Part shown: positions 34,604 through 46,700 of the stretch, piece after piece
How the letters are laid out: every line of letters starts with the position of its first letter
How positions within the stretch are numbered: the stretch's first letter is position 1
Made by a program: the position numbers and the translations under genes
The notes under the pieces: generated by a model
Seen by the model: only the letters and a program-made list of their open reading frames with translations
What the model was told of the DNA's origin: nothing
The model's database searches: none
Assembly (NCBI GenBank): GCA_963921195.1
Contig: CAWUER010000527.1
Location: 124,001 to 188,000 of the forward strand
DNA from: Pegoplata infirma
Taxonomy: Eukaryota > Arthropoda > Insecta > Diptera > Anthomyiidae
DNA length: 64,000 bases
Direction: 5' to 3'

Positions 34604-37095
34604 TATACCCTCCAACCACAGTATGGGGGTATTCTCACATTGTCATTCCGTGTGTAACGCATCGAAATATAGGTCGGGGACCCTATAAAGTATATGGGGC
34701 ATTCCATGCCAAATCACTCACTTTTAGGCCCGACCCCCTTCGATTAATTTTATTTTTGGATATGTTTTAGTACGTATTAAATGCAACTTCCAGCCAAATT
34801 TTCAGCCTTTTATACCTAGGTGGTGTTGAGTAATCAATTTTTCAAAATGGCGATTTTTTCCAAAAAATGAAAAAATTTAAATTTTCAATCAATTTTGACC
34901 AGTAAAAAATATAGATATATTAAAAAAAGATGGACAACATTTTGTTGGTAGTTAAATGTAGTTTTAGAAAAAAAAATATGAAAAATTATTCGAAGTAATT
35001 ATCACTTGTTTTTTATCGTATAAAAATTAAAATCGACTTTTTGAAAAAGTCCGAAACCTTCGATTTTTTTTTAAAAATGTCAAAAAATTCTACTCTAAAT
35101 TACGCAACTTTTAAGTCATAATTCGAGATGTGATCGTAATTCGTTCTATTTTTATTCAAATTTTGAAAATTGCACTTTTTTTTTTTTGACTCTGGTTTAT
35201 TTTATATGGTGCTCCAAAAAAAATAATTTGGTAAATATTGACCGTAACTTCCCCTAGATATATTAACTTGGGTGTAAAAATACGTCTCAGAAAATTTTAG
35301 GATGATCGGACATGGGTAAGGCGTGCCGCATCGGCTTTGAAGTTTTAAAATCGGATTACAAGGGAAAATATGCATTTTTTTCTGTTTTCTTAATTTTTTT
35401 GGTATTTTAAGTTAATTTTGAATTCAAATGGTTACAGAATTGAAATGTAGAGTAAAATGTCTCTCTATTAAGGTCATAAAAACCGAAATCGGTTTAAAAT
35501 CAGCCAAGTTATTACAACTTCCCCAGGCATCTAACGTGTGGCAGACAACTTGATTAATCAATGCAATCCGATTTTTGAAATTCATTGAAATTTTCTACTG
35601 TAATTACATTTTTTTATTCTTCAAGTTCAAATGTTATTAGATGACAAGTATTTTTCATATTGTGTTTTGCTAACATTTTTTAAATTAGTGCTAAAAATGC
35701 CTGCATTTTCCACACCCTTTTGAAATCTCTATTTTAAAAAAAAAAATTTTTTTTTGTTTTAAAATTTGGAAAAGTCAAAAAAATATTACACTGAAACATG
35801 AATAATGAAAAAATGTTATTACAGTAGAAAATTTCAATAAATTTAAAAAAAGGGCCTCGTATTTTTTAATCAAGTTGTATGGCACACGCTAGATGCCTGG
35901 GGAAGTTGTAATAACTTGGCTGATTTTCAACCGATTTTAGTTTTTAGTACCTTATTAGAAAGGCATTTTACTCCACATCATAATTCTGTAATCACTTGAA
36001 TTAAAACTTAACTTAAAATACCAAAGAAATTGCGAAAACAGAAAAAAATTCATATTTTTCCTTGTAATCCGTTTTTTAAACTTCAAGGACCATGCTAAGC
36101 GCCTTACACATGTCCGATCGTCCCAAATTTTTGTGAGACGTATATTTACCTCCAAATGAATATATTAAGGGTAAGTTAGGGTCAGTATCTACCATTTTTT
36201 TTTTTTTTTGGAGCTCCATATAAAATAAATCAGAGCCAAAACATAAAAGGTGCAATTTTAAAAATTAAAAAAAAATAGAAAGAATTGTGATCACATCTCG
36301 AGTTATGGCTTAAAAGTTGCATAATTTAGAGTAGAATTCTTATAGTTTTTTACAAAAAAATCGAAGGTTTCGGACTTTTTCAAAAAGTCGATTTTAATTT
36401 TTAAACGTCAAAAAATAAGTGATAATTACTTCGAATAATTTTTTCACATTTTTTTTCTAAAACTACATTTAAATACCAACAAAACGTTGTCCAATTTTTT
36501 TTAAAATATCTATATTTTTTACTGGTCAAAATTTATTGAAAATTTAAATTTTTTCATTTTTTGGAAAAAATCGCCATTTTGAAAAATTGATTACTCAACA
36601 CCACCTTGGTATAAAAGGCTGAAAATTTGGCTGCAAGTTGCATTTAATACGTACTAAAACATATCCAAAAATAAAATTAATCGAAAGGGGTCGGGCCTAA
36701 AAGTGAGTGATTTGGCATGGAATGCCCCATATATATTATTGATCTATGATCGATTCCAAGACATTCGACGAATGTCCGTCCGTCCGTCTGTGTATAACAC
36801 GATGCAGTCCAAAATAAAATAGCTAGACTCCTGAAATTTAACAGAAATATATCCTATGATCGTCAGCAGATTTAGTTCGTAAATGGGCAAAATCAGACCA
36901 GGGGGAAAAAAGTTTCCCCTTGAAGAGCTAAACCAACCACAGAAAAAAAATGGGATGGTGCTCTCAACGTCCCCCACTGACCCTCATCACCCCCCCCCCC
37001 CCCAAAAACAAATGCCCCTGACATTTTTTTTTTTTACATTTTGGAGGGTATAAAAGATTCGGAACAGCCGAATATAATACTCTTACTTGTTTTCT
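34604..37095 (-). mobile_element. Family-B element interrupted by a GGGGCATTCC fold-back
   Basis: 34604-34695 (inverse of the family end, down to CCCTATAAAGTATAT) and 36729-37095 (TATTGATCTATGATCGATTCC, CCGTCCGTCCGTCTGTG, then the inverse of the start motif) are two pieces of one copy. A run of about 14 C bases sits at 36990-37003. Minus-strand frames such as 36744-36977 fall inside it and are not genes. Confidence 0.7.
34696..36728. mobile_element. 2.0-kb fold-back, GGGGCATTCC ends
   Basis: Inverted ends start GGGGCATTCCATGCCAAATC and continue with near-perfect pairing for more than 80 bp. ATAT lies on each side (34692-34695 and 36729-36732). The ends resemble GAGGCATTCCACACCAAATG of 269-1615, suggesting one superfamily with 4-bp duplications. 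The arms fold around about 35710. Inner segments near 35330-35600 and 35880-36110 are related to the arms at 31460-31740. No transposase. Confidence 0.78.
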
Positions 37096-37224
37096 TCATA
37101 ATTTTTTAATCAATTTTTTCCATCCATAAATTTTTTTAATTTTTTTTTATTATAATTTTTTTTGATCAAACATTTTTTATCATTAATTTTTTTTAAATTC
37201 TAATTAATTTTTATTAAAAAATAA

Positions 37225-38780
37225 AAATTGTTGTAGATTTGTTCTAGCTCGAGGTCATAATTTACTTTACTAATTAAAACTATGATACTCTCAAAGAATA
37301 ATTTTCAAGAAAATTGTTTTAAATTTATTTATGTTGGTTATTTTTTGCAAGACTTAATCTACACCTGTTTCGGGATTTTTATTTTGGAATGAGGTAGGGC
37401 TATTTTTCAAGGGGGAAAAAACATAAGTTACCTGCCATCTGGCTGAGCAAATTGAGGTTATGTGCAAATTCTTATGTCTTTTTTTTTTTAATTTTATTTT
37501 TAAAAGCTCTGTATCTCGACGATTTCACTTTTTTAATTTTTTTGTTATTGATTCTGAAAGGCCTCCCAAAAAACTTTCCAACAAGCCCAAAAACAAAAAA
37601 ATCTAGCCCTTGGTTCAGAAGTTATCAATTTTACCCTACCACCCTCCGACCCTAATCCGAAAATTTTCAAACTTTTGCCATTTCGCACACTTGCATTTTC
37701 GGGGATTGTATGTAATGGACATATTTTCATGAAATGTGCCAAGGAATACGCTGGTAAAATTCGGCGGATCGTGACAGAATCACCCTGTATAACTATACTT
37801 TAAAATTTCAAATATTTTTTAGTACAACCCTCGTTTTTAAAATTAATTCTCATAATATTTAAAAGTGTGAGAACTTCATTCAATTAACGGCAAATAAAAA
37901 AAATGTTTTGTAATCAAATCATCACTTTATTAAAATTAAAAGAGAATGAAATCTGTGAAAAAAAACAAATCCTTAAACAAATTTTAAATTCCAGGGGTAT
38001 GTTTTCCTATCTTTAATCAAATAAACTACACAAACACACATACACACACTGTAACAAAATTTCGATATACTATTTGCGTTTCCGTATTTGCATATGCCAT
38101 GTTTGAAATGTGTCAGTATTAATTTTCAATAGTGTATTTTTCAATTTAATGCGTGTAGCACGCGTAAGCTTTTGAAATTTATTTAATTTTCGAGTGTTTG
38201 CTAAGATTTATGGTATTTTTTTTTTATTTTTTGATAAAATCGAGATTTGTTTTAGCAGCACCCCCGACTTTATACAAATGAATTTACTACTGTTGATTTG
38301 CTATAGCGTATGTGGTTAAAATGATGTTTTGAAAGGACCTCCTGTTGTTTTTACTTTTGGTTTTCTCATCTCTTTTATGGAAAATAGTGTTATATTTTTA
38401 AGTTTTGCTCATAAAAAGTGACTTGTTTTTATTTCTACATACGCACACAGCTGGATATGTGCAGTATAAATTTAGTTTTTAATGAATATTAAATTTTTTA
38501 TTGTTCTTTTTTTTAATGTTTTAAAAGTTGTCATGTTTAATTTTCTAAATTTTTGAGGTTTAAAGTGTCAAGGATATTAATGTTACAAAAACCGCAGTAA
38601 AGGTTAATTGGTGTATATTTGTAGTTACATTTTTTAATTAAAATTTAAAACCATTGAACAATTTTTTTAAGAAATTTCTATAAAATAACTTAATTTGTGG
38701 TTGTAACTCTAGAGTAACATTGTTTCTTCAACTTTGGATTTTCCCAAGTGTACGGCCATTCATTTTAAGTCCGAGTTATT
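37225..38780. other. Unassigned, low-repeat sequence
   Basis: No repeat arms recognised, so possibly unique DNA. Two overlapping opposite frames at 37452-37742 have no recognisable domain. A CA-rich microsatellite lies at 38032-38050. Confidence 0.35.
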
Positions 38781-39045
38781 TTAAAAATCTGATCGAGGTT
38801 TTTCCAATTTTCTTTATATTTTTCATACAGATTTTATATGGACCCAATTACAGATTTCACTAATCACAACAAAAAATATTTGAAAAACTCGCGATTTTAC
38901 AGATTTGAAGGTCGAGTGATTTAAAAAAATCTGACCGAGGCTCTTCCAATTTTCTTTATGTTTTTCATACAGATTTTATATGGACCCAATTACAGATTTC
39001 ACTAATCACAACAAAAAATATTTGAAAAACTCGCGATTTCATTCA
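38781..39045. repeat. Direct repeat of about 110 bp at a 142-bp period
   Basis: 38791-38898 and 38933-39040 are almost identical (TTTTATATGGACCCAATTACAG, CAAAAAATATTTGAAAAACTCG). The unit includes no gene and looks like a recent local duplication. Confidence 0.8.
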
Positions 39046-39143
39046 CAATTTTTGTTTTTAAAAAAGCCCATATAAAAAAGGAATTTATCTAATTTTATCT
39101 GTTTTTATCAATTCATATATGATCATATCTGAGTGTATATAAT

Positions 39144-39990
39144 TACACCGCTCAACAAATCGAATGTTTTTGGCTCCGGTTTGAAGATTCATATTAAATT
39201 TTAAAAGATTTTGACTCGCTGATTCCAAATCTGTGCTCCAAATTTTTCCATCACGTCTAGAATTTTAATTATTCGCTGTTGAAAATGCGAAAAAACGCGA
39301 TTTTTGCCTGTTTTGAAATCCTGCACAGCAGCCACTGGGTGGAATAAAAATCTGGTATAAAGGGTTAGAGTAGAATTGAACTATGATCTCAAATATATGA
39401 TCAACAAAATTTGAAGTTGTTGCACTTTTATTGGCCAAACATGTATTTTAAAAAAACACTGTGAAAAATATTAGAAAAAGCTCCATTTTTAAAAGGCTCT
39501 AAAACAAAACCAGATAATCAATCTTTACTGTGATAAGCTCAAAATTTAGACAAAAGTTCATTCTTTCTTATGGACTTTTAAACCAATGACAGATATTTTC
39601 CGGTTTATACGAAAAATAACACAGAAAACTTAAATTTGTAAAATATTTTTTTTTACCTTTTAAAAAAAAATGGTAATTTTAACAGTATCATTTTAAAACG
39701 CAAGTGTAACCCAACCAAACGCAATAATTAGAAAAAACTTGTTTTCTATGTTAGAGACCATAGAAAAATTATACTTTTGCGCTTTATACCAGATTTGTAT
39801 TCCACTGAATGGCTGCTGTGCAGGCTTTCAAATAATGCAAAAGTCGTCATTTTTCGCCTTTTCAACCGTGAATAACTAAAAATCTGGAGGTGATGGAAAA
39901 ATTTGGAGAACAGATTTGGAATCAGGAGATCAAAGTCTACTAAAATTGATCACCAGAATTCAAACCGGAAAATGATTGTTGAGCGGCGTT
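39144..39990. mobile_element. Fold-back element with CCGCTCAACAA ends
   Basis: Inverted ends ACNCCGCTCAACAA. The arms pair for about 230 bp with scattered mismatches, for example CTGCACAGCAGCC at 39332-39344 against GGCTGCTGTGCAG at 39811-39823. The centre is near 39570. Boundaries are good to a few bases. No gene. Confidence 0.7.
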
Positions 39991-40054
39991 ATTAGAGTTA
40001 ATTTTGAAAATTTGATCTGCGAGTATCATAATTTTTTTGAAGGATGATACCCGC

Positions 40055-41020
40055 AAAGAATGCTGGTATTTTTTTTTGGGAAATTTTTGCTCCTTGGGGT
40101 GGTTCAACGCATCTGAAATCGCGAATTTTAGGCTGATATTTCTGCACAGCAAAAACGGCTTAACACTATATCGCAAATCTGATTTCACCAATCGATTCAA
40201 CAGCAAAAATTAATACAATGGTCGTTTTTTAAACTCTTAAGAAAAGTTTCAAAAACCCACCACAGAGGACGGAAATTTCCGTTCTATCACAACCCGTTAA
40301 GAAGTTATAAGCTCTCAAAAATGGACAAAAACACGTTTTTTGAGAACTTTGATCTCAATTTTATCGAAAACATGACGTGATAGAAAAATTTTAAAACCAG
40401 ATTCAAAATCAGAATCGAAATGTTAATCGAAAATGATTTGTACGATCACGGAATATCATCCAAAAATATCACAAAAAAAGCTCTCAATAATGCACAAAAA
40501 TGTGTTTTTTATGAACTTTGACCTTAATTTCCTCAAAAACCTCACGTTATGAAAAACTTTGGAAACCAGATTTGGAATCGGCATTGAAAGGTTAATCAAA
40601 AACGAGTGTCCAAACTGCTGACCCATCCAAAAAATTTTCAAATGTCGCTCAGAGTTTTATAATTTTGTCATTAGAAAAAAACTTTGAAGCCTTATTACTT
40701 CTAAATGGGTTGTAATAGAAAGGTGCTTTTTGTACCAATTTTCATAGCAAAAACTGTCTCTTCATCATCCATGACTAAAAAAATAATTAAAATTTAAAAA
40801 AAAAATCGATGTTTTCGCCCCCTGCTGTGGGTTTTTGAAACTTTTTGTAAGAGTTTAAAAACTGCCATCGTATTAATTTTTGCTGTAGAATCGACTAGTG
40901 AAATCAGATTTGAAATATATTCAGCCGTTTTTTCTCTACAGAAAAACCAGCTTAAAATCCGCGATTTCAGATGCGTTAAACCACCACAAGGAGTGAAAAT
41001 TTTTCCAAAAAAATACCGAA
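40055..41020. mobile_element. Second adjacent fold-back
   Basis: Inverse arms about 290 bp long: 40064-40345 against 40735-41017, with GGGTGGTTCAACGCATCTGA / CAGATGCGTTAAACCACC and TTTCAAAAACCCAC / GTGGGTTTTTGAAA. The centre is near 40540, with repeated CTCTCAA and AAAATGTGTTTT words. The ends are not sharply defined. Confidence 0.65.
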
Positions 41021-41104
41021 GTTCTTTTTAGTTCCCCTAATTTAATAATTATGTATATCTCAAATGACAGAAATTTGACAAATATTATACCTGATCAAAT
41101 ACAA

Positions 41105-41522
41105 TTATACACTAAAACAAGTGAGAGTGTTAAATTCGGCTGTGCCGAATCTTTTATAACCTCCAAAATGTAAAAAGAAAAACAAAAAAAAATTTTGTCA
41201 GGGGGTTTTTTTGGGGGGGAGGGGGTGATGGGGTCAGTAAGGGAAGTTAAGAGCACCTTCATAGCGCGATAAAAATACCAAATATTTCATTTATTTAAAA
41301 AAATACAAAAAAACATGCAAAAAAGTGTATTTTTTCAGAGGTTTGTTCAGTTCTTCAAGGGGGAACTTAACCTGAATACGAATATGAGACATATTTGTGC
41401 CAAACTTCAGGAGTCTAGCTCTTTTATTATGGACTGCCTTGTGTTATCTACAGACAGACATTCATAAAATGTCTTAGAATCGATCATTGATCAATAATAT
41501 ATATACTATATGGGGTCCCCGG
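41105..41522 (+). mobile_element. Family-B copy, left part (host of the LTR element)
   Basis: Begins AACAAGTGAGAGTGTTAAAT and runs to ATATGGGGTCCCCGG, where the LTR element starts. It resumes at 52184 with CCGGCCGATATTTCGATG and ends at 52258 with GGTTGGAGGGTATAAAA. Other copies of the family show the uninterrupted order, which gives an empty-site comparison. Confidence 0.8.
41519..41522. other. Target-site duplication CCGG (left copy)
   Basis: CCGG directly precedes the LTR and is repeated directly after the other LTR at 52184-52187. A 4-bp duplication fits Ty3/Gypsy integrases. Confidence 0.9.
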
Positions 41523-42899
41523 TGTAACGACTCCTTTACCGAAGTCCCATCTAATAGGAAACCATGCTACCTCTGTGACCGGCCGTGCTCATGGAAAATG
41601 GGGGGAAGATCTTGTTAACCTAGTAGATAGGGAGTCAGCTACGATAAACATAAAAATTATTAGGTAGCTTCAAAAAACCCCGAAGACCAATTACCTTCAT
41701 AGATATAGAAGAAAAATAATAAGATAGGAGTAGAAGGGAAAGGAAACTGATGTGGAATTTAAGTGGGAAGAGAAACTAGATGTTGATATCCTCTTCATGG
41801 TCTATACCCTCCCAACCAATTGCTATCTGTTATCAAAATTTCAAGATAGCCCGATAGTTCTCTAAGCTGAGTTACTTACATGTTTCGTGGAATGTTGAAA
41901 CTCAATTTAAAATTTCATTTTAAAACATTAAACTATTTATTTAACAAAAGAAAAGAACGCCTTACACAAACTAATTATATTTATACACATATTTGTAAAC
42001 TAAAATCGCGGATAGAAACAAGTAGTTGACATATATAGTAAACAACAAAAAAACTAATTCTTTAAAATAAAATTATGTTATCGATTTTTCCCCGATAATA
42101 TTTGGTTTAAGATAAAAAAAAATATTAACACTAAATCTAACTCTTAAATGTGAAATGTAAAAATTGAATTTGAGGGTAGAGAAACCAAAAAGGTAATATA
42201 AAATTAATAGTTAGTGAAATGAAAGTATATTTTGATAACTTTACATTGTTATCGAAATTTTATTATTATCGATTTTTTTAAGAGCATTTAGTATTTAAAA
42301 TTTTGAAAAATATTTATTAAATTTAAAACGTATCAAAAATCTTTAAAATTTTGTTAAGTGTATAAAAAAAAATTATTTAAAAATGTTGACTCACCCTTTT
42401 ACAGTCCAACGACGACTCCAGGCCTGATGTCGAAGATGAAAACGTAGATAATGGCGATACTCTGGTATACGTGTAAATGAACTGTGTGTGTGTAAAATTC
42501 TGGTTATATGTTCAGAAGGATATGAATTTTAACACTTCAAATTTTAAAAATATTGGAATAACATTTATCGTTAAGCGTAAAAATGATAACCCGAATTAAA
42601 CCGAAACAAAAAAAAATTCCTTCAATATTATTTGATTACCAAATTAATTCGTAAAAATTTCGATAACAGAACTTGATTAGTAAAATTTAATTAAAACCAA
42701 AAAAATTATAAAAAAAAACTATTCGATAACAAAAAAAAAAAAATTTATGACTAGAGAAAAATTAACCGATTAAAAAAATTAATAACAATTAATCGATAAC
42801 AAAACTGACTATTAGAATTTAATTGATAACCCAAAACGAATAAAAATATTAAAAAACCCGTAAGTTAATAAAAAAAAAATTGGTTATTCTGATATCCTT

Positions 42900-43110
42900 A
42901 TCGCCGTTATCGATATCAGATTCGTCGATAATAGGTTAAAATTTATATCTATCAAATGTTTTAACTATGAATCGTCAACCAAAAAAAAAATGGCCGTACA
43001 CGTATTGGTAATTATCGATGCTAATTTCTAAAATTTCGATGGTAATTCTCAGCTACGATGATTGTAATTATCGATATTGCCTGTCGGATGATGATGGTAG
43101 TTATCGATAC
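42900..43110. promoter_or_regulatory. Cluster of TATCGATA (DRE-like) motifs in the LTR
   Basis: Perfect palindromic TATCGATA at 42908-42915, 43069-43076 and 43102-43109, with TATCGATG at 43013-43020 and further CGATA words upstream to 42660. The set is repeated in the other LTR. TATCGATA is the established DREF-binding element of fly promoters, and clustered CGATA is bound by BEAF-32. Use by this element is an inference. Confidence 0.55.
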
Positions 43111-43654
43111 TAATCCACGGATGCTGGTGCTGTGACTATAGATTATAAATTATCTGATGCTGAAGCAGTAATTTTCGATATTACGTATTCGATGATGATT
43201 ATGTGAGTCACAATAGCAAGTTCGGGAAATATTCCACGGTCCCAGATCTGATTTGCCGCAAGTTTGAATCGGTTGTACGATGAAATCTTCGGAAGACTTA
43301 ATCAATTCCCCGAACCGATGCTCCCAGGTAACGGTGATATTAAAGGAGATCAATATTTATCCTTTCTCCAACGAACGGAATGTCTTTGGAACACTAAATA
43401 GCCCTTTTAATGTATCGCACGGTGCAAATAACGTTGCAGAAAGTATTTATATTTGCAATTCCTTTTGGTCAAAACTTATTAAACTTATTTTAATTCCGGT
43501 TGACAAATTCCCGTATGCACAATTTGAAATCAAATATCCGAATGAAAATTTTTGAAAATTTTTCCAAATGTTTTGTTTGAATTAAATAAAATTTGAATTT
43601 TCGGTTTGACAATTGTATCAATACAGTGGAGCCAAATAAATATGAAACAAAAAA

Positions 43655-43670
43655 GTGAGGTCGACCTCAC
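43655..43670. repeat. 16-bp perfect palindrome at the LTR tip
   Basis: GTGAGGTCGACCTCAC occupies bases 2-17 of the LTR in element sense and occurs again at 52167-52182. It could fold in cDNA or be read by integrase, which is speculation. It is not part of the required TG...CA ends. Confidence 0.75.
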
Positions 43671-43671
43671 A

Positions 43672-43783
43672 AATCACACCACCAAAAGTTAAAAAAAAAA
43701 AAAAAAAAATGTTGCATACTCCTATAATTGTGGAATGACCAGCCCTATCGCACTAGTATGACTTACATTATCATTACAGTTCG
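43672..43783 (-). other. Short 3' untranslated region of the LTR element
   Basis: 112 bases between the pol stop and the LTR, including an 18-19-base A-run on the plus strand (43690-43708), which is a T-run in element sense. There is no room for env. A normal polypurine primer tract next to the LTR is not evident. Confidence 0.7.
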
Positions 43784-46700
43784 TTAGGTCCATATGTCCT
43801 TTGCGTGGTAAATTCTAATGCCGTTTTTATCGATGTCCTGAAGTTCGTAATATACGTTACCAACCTTCCTTAAAACTTTAGCCCTCACTCCAACCGGAGC
43901 CAGCTTTGAATTAAATCCCTCCACTTTTGAGCTCTGAGTGAAATTACGCCGAATAACCAGTTGACCTACTGTATAATTCTTTGCCCGAGTCCGTAAATTG
44001 TATGTTCTGGCGTTCTTGTCATAAGCTTTTTGTAAGTGATCCCTAATTGAGTCCCGTATTATACTAAATTCGTCTTGTCTTTCAATTTTGCAGTCCGTCT
44101 CGCTCAAAAGATTTAGTTTTTCCAAAAGTTTATAGTCCTTGCCATTAGTAATCATAGTTTGACCAAACACTACCTGGTATGGAGTTCTTCCTGTGGATTG
44201 ATGCACACTGTTTCTTAAGGAACAGTTTATACTTCCTACATAGAGATCCCATTCTCGCTGATCTGTTCTCACATACGATCGTAACGCCTCATTTATCGAA
44301 CGGTTAACGCGCTCACTGGCATTAGCCTGTGGACTGTAAACTGCCGTTAACACATGATTGATCCCATATTTCGACAAAAAGTTTTCAAAATCCTTACTTC
44401 GGAACTGTGATCCGTTATCCGATACCACGGTTTCGGGAACTCCATAACAGCTAAATATGTCCGTCCGTAAGTAGTCTATTATCGGTTTGGTAACTAGCTT
44501 CTTAAGAGGTTTTATAAAAGTAAATTTTGAAAAATGGTCTAATATTATTAAAATCCCTACATGTCCTGTCTTTGTCCTTGGTAAAGGTCCAATTATGTCT
44601 ATATACAGTATCTGAAACGGTCTTTCCGTTCGGACCATCTGCCCAAGTGGAGGTTTTATTATAGACGTCGGTGGTTTTGACGTCTTACACAATTCACAAT
44701 TCAAAACGTATTCCTTGACATCCGCTGCAAACCTTGGCCAGTAGAAATAACGTCTGACCCGCTCGAGCGTCTTTGCGATTCCGCCATGTGCACAGTTAGG
44801 AACGTCGTGAGCGGAATAAATTACCTTTTCCCTGAGTTCAGTCGGTATTAATAACTTCCAAGAATTTGATTCGTCCACATTGCCTAAAGAAAAGTCAGTT
44901 CGTTTGTATATAAATTTGTCCACAATTTTAAAGTCTGGTAAACCCGATTTCTCAAATTCTTCACATAATTTTGAATACTCGACGCTGTCAAATGCTTCCG
45001 AATCTAACTCGATTAGAGGTAAGTTTTCAATTTCCAAGGACTCGACAAATTCCTCACCCTCATGTACTCTTGACAGAGTGTCAGGAACCACATTCTCTCT
45101 ACCACTACGGTGTTCAATAGTAAACTGGAATCCCTGTAATTTTAGCGACCATCGCGCCAGTCTTCCCGAAAGATCCCTTTGACTCATTAACCATTTAAGG
45201 CTCGCATGGTCAGTTACCACCTTGAACTCTTGTAACTCAATGTACGACCTAAACTTTTTAACCGCTAACACAACCGCGAGGCATTCAAGTTCAGTAATTG
45301 TATAATTCTGCTGGGCTTTATTCAGTTTTTGCGACATGTACGCTATCGGTCTTTCTACTCCGTCTTCATCCAACTGTGCTAATACAGCCCCAACACCATA
45401 AATGCTAGCGTCGCATTGCAAAATAAAGGGTTTTTCATAATCCGGATGGATGAGTAAAGGCGCAGTTATAAGCCTCCTCTTAAGCTCTTCAAAAGCCATT
45501 TGAGCTTGTTCTGACCAGACAAACGTTTTCTTTTTAGTTAAAAGTTCGGTAAGTGGAAAAGTCAATGTCGAGTAGCTCTCAATAAAACGACGGTACCACC
45601 CGGTCATCCCTAAAAACCGTCTTAACTGTTTTATGGAATTCGGTGGTGGGATATCTTCTATTGCCTTAACCTTTTCCTCGTCTACTTGCAGCGTTCCGTT
45701 CCCGACCACATAACCAAGGTATTTCACTTTATTCAACGCAAAGCTACTTTTACCCACGTTAATTGTCAAACCGGCTTTTCTAAGTTGTAATGCTACCTCC
45801 ATCAAGTGCGTTAAATGTTCGTCAAAAGTCTGCGAAACAATCAATAGGTCGTCTAAATAAACAAACACGTGTGTTTTTAAATGATACGGAATAACCATGT
45901 CCATAAGTCTGCACAACGTTTGCGGTGCATTGCATAGTCCAAACGGCATTCTTGTAAACTGGTACAATGGCCGATTAGGGACTGTAAAAGCTGTCTTTGG
46001 TCTGGAGCTTTCCTCCAGTTTAATTTGCCAAAATGCATCTTTCAAATCAATTTTTGAAATGCAGTAAACTGGAGGAAGTCTTGAAAGAAGTCCGTCAATG
46101 TTTGGTATAGGGTATGCGTCCTTAATTGTCACGGAGTTCAATTTTCGACTGTCCACACACATCCTTACTTTACCCGGTTTGACAACCACAACGGTCGGAG
46201 AAGACCAAGGTGAACTAGGAGCTTCTTCTATAACTCCAAGAGAAATCATACGTTCTATTTCCCCACAAAGTTGTTTCTCTACAGCTGGAGAAATCGGATA
46301 ATAACGTTGTTTAATTGGCTTAGCATCTCCGGTGTCGATAGCATGCTCAATTAAAGAAGTGCACCCCAGCCCTTCTACCTCAGAATTCGGGAAAGCTGCA
46401 ATTATACTGTCCAATCTCTGTCTTTGTTCGAAAGTTAGTTCAAGTTTGTCCGGGTCCGTTGCCGCGCAGTCAATTTCACCAATATTAGGCACCGAAATTA
46501 TAACACCGAAAATTTTCCAAAAGTCAAAGCCGCAAATAATATCCTGCTGAATAGATGGTACTACTAAAAAGTCAATTGATTTTGTTTGCCCTCGAAATTC
46601 TATGTCTAATTTAACAGTTCCTAGTACAGTTTGTCTTTGTCCGTCTGCTGTTTGTACGTTGCCCACACATCTTCGAAATTTACCCTTATCCTGAACTTGA

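Larger units (their letters stand above)
41523..43671 (-). repeat. Downstream (3') LTR of the element
   Basis: Same length and, wherever compared, same sequence as 50035-52183. Its inner border (43671/43672) follows pol by 112 bases. In element sense the bases just before it (GGTGGTGTGATT) are not a clear polypurine tract. Confidence 0.92.

Noticed and set aside
43280..43555. 91-codon plus-strand frame present in both LTRs
   Set aside because: Duplication only reflects LTR identity. It has no domain features and runs against the element's direction.
43672..43783. env gene of an errantivirus-type element
   Set aside because: Only 112 bases separate pol from the LTR, so there is no third gene.
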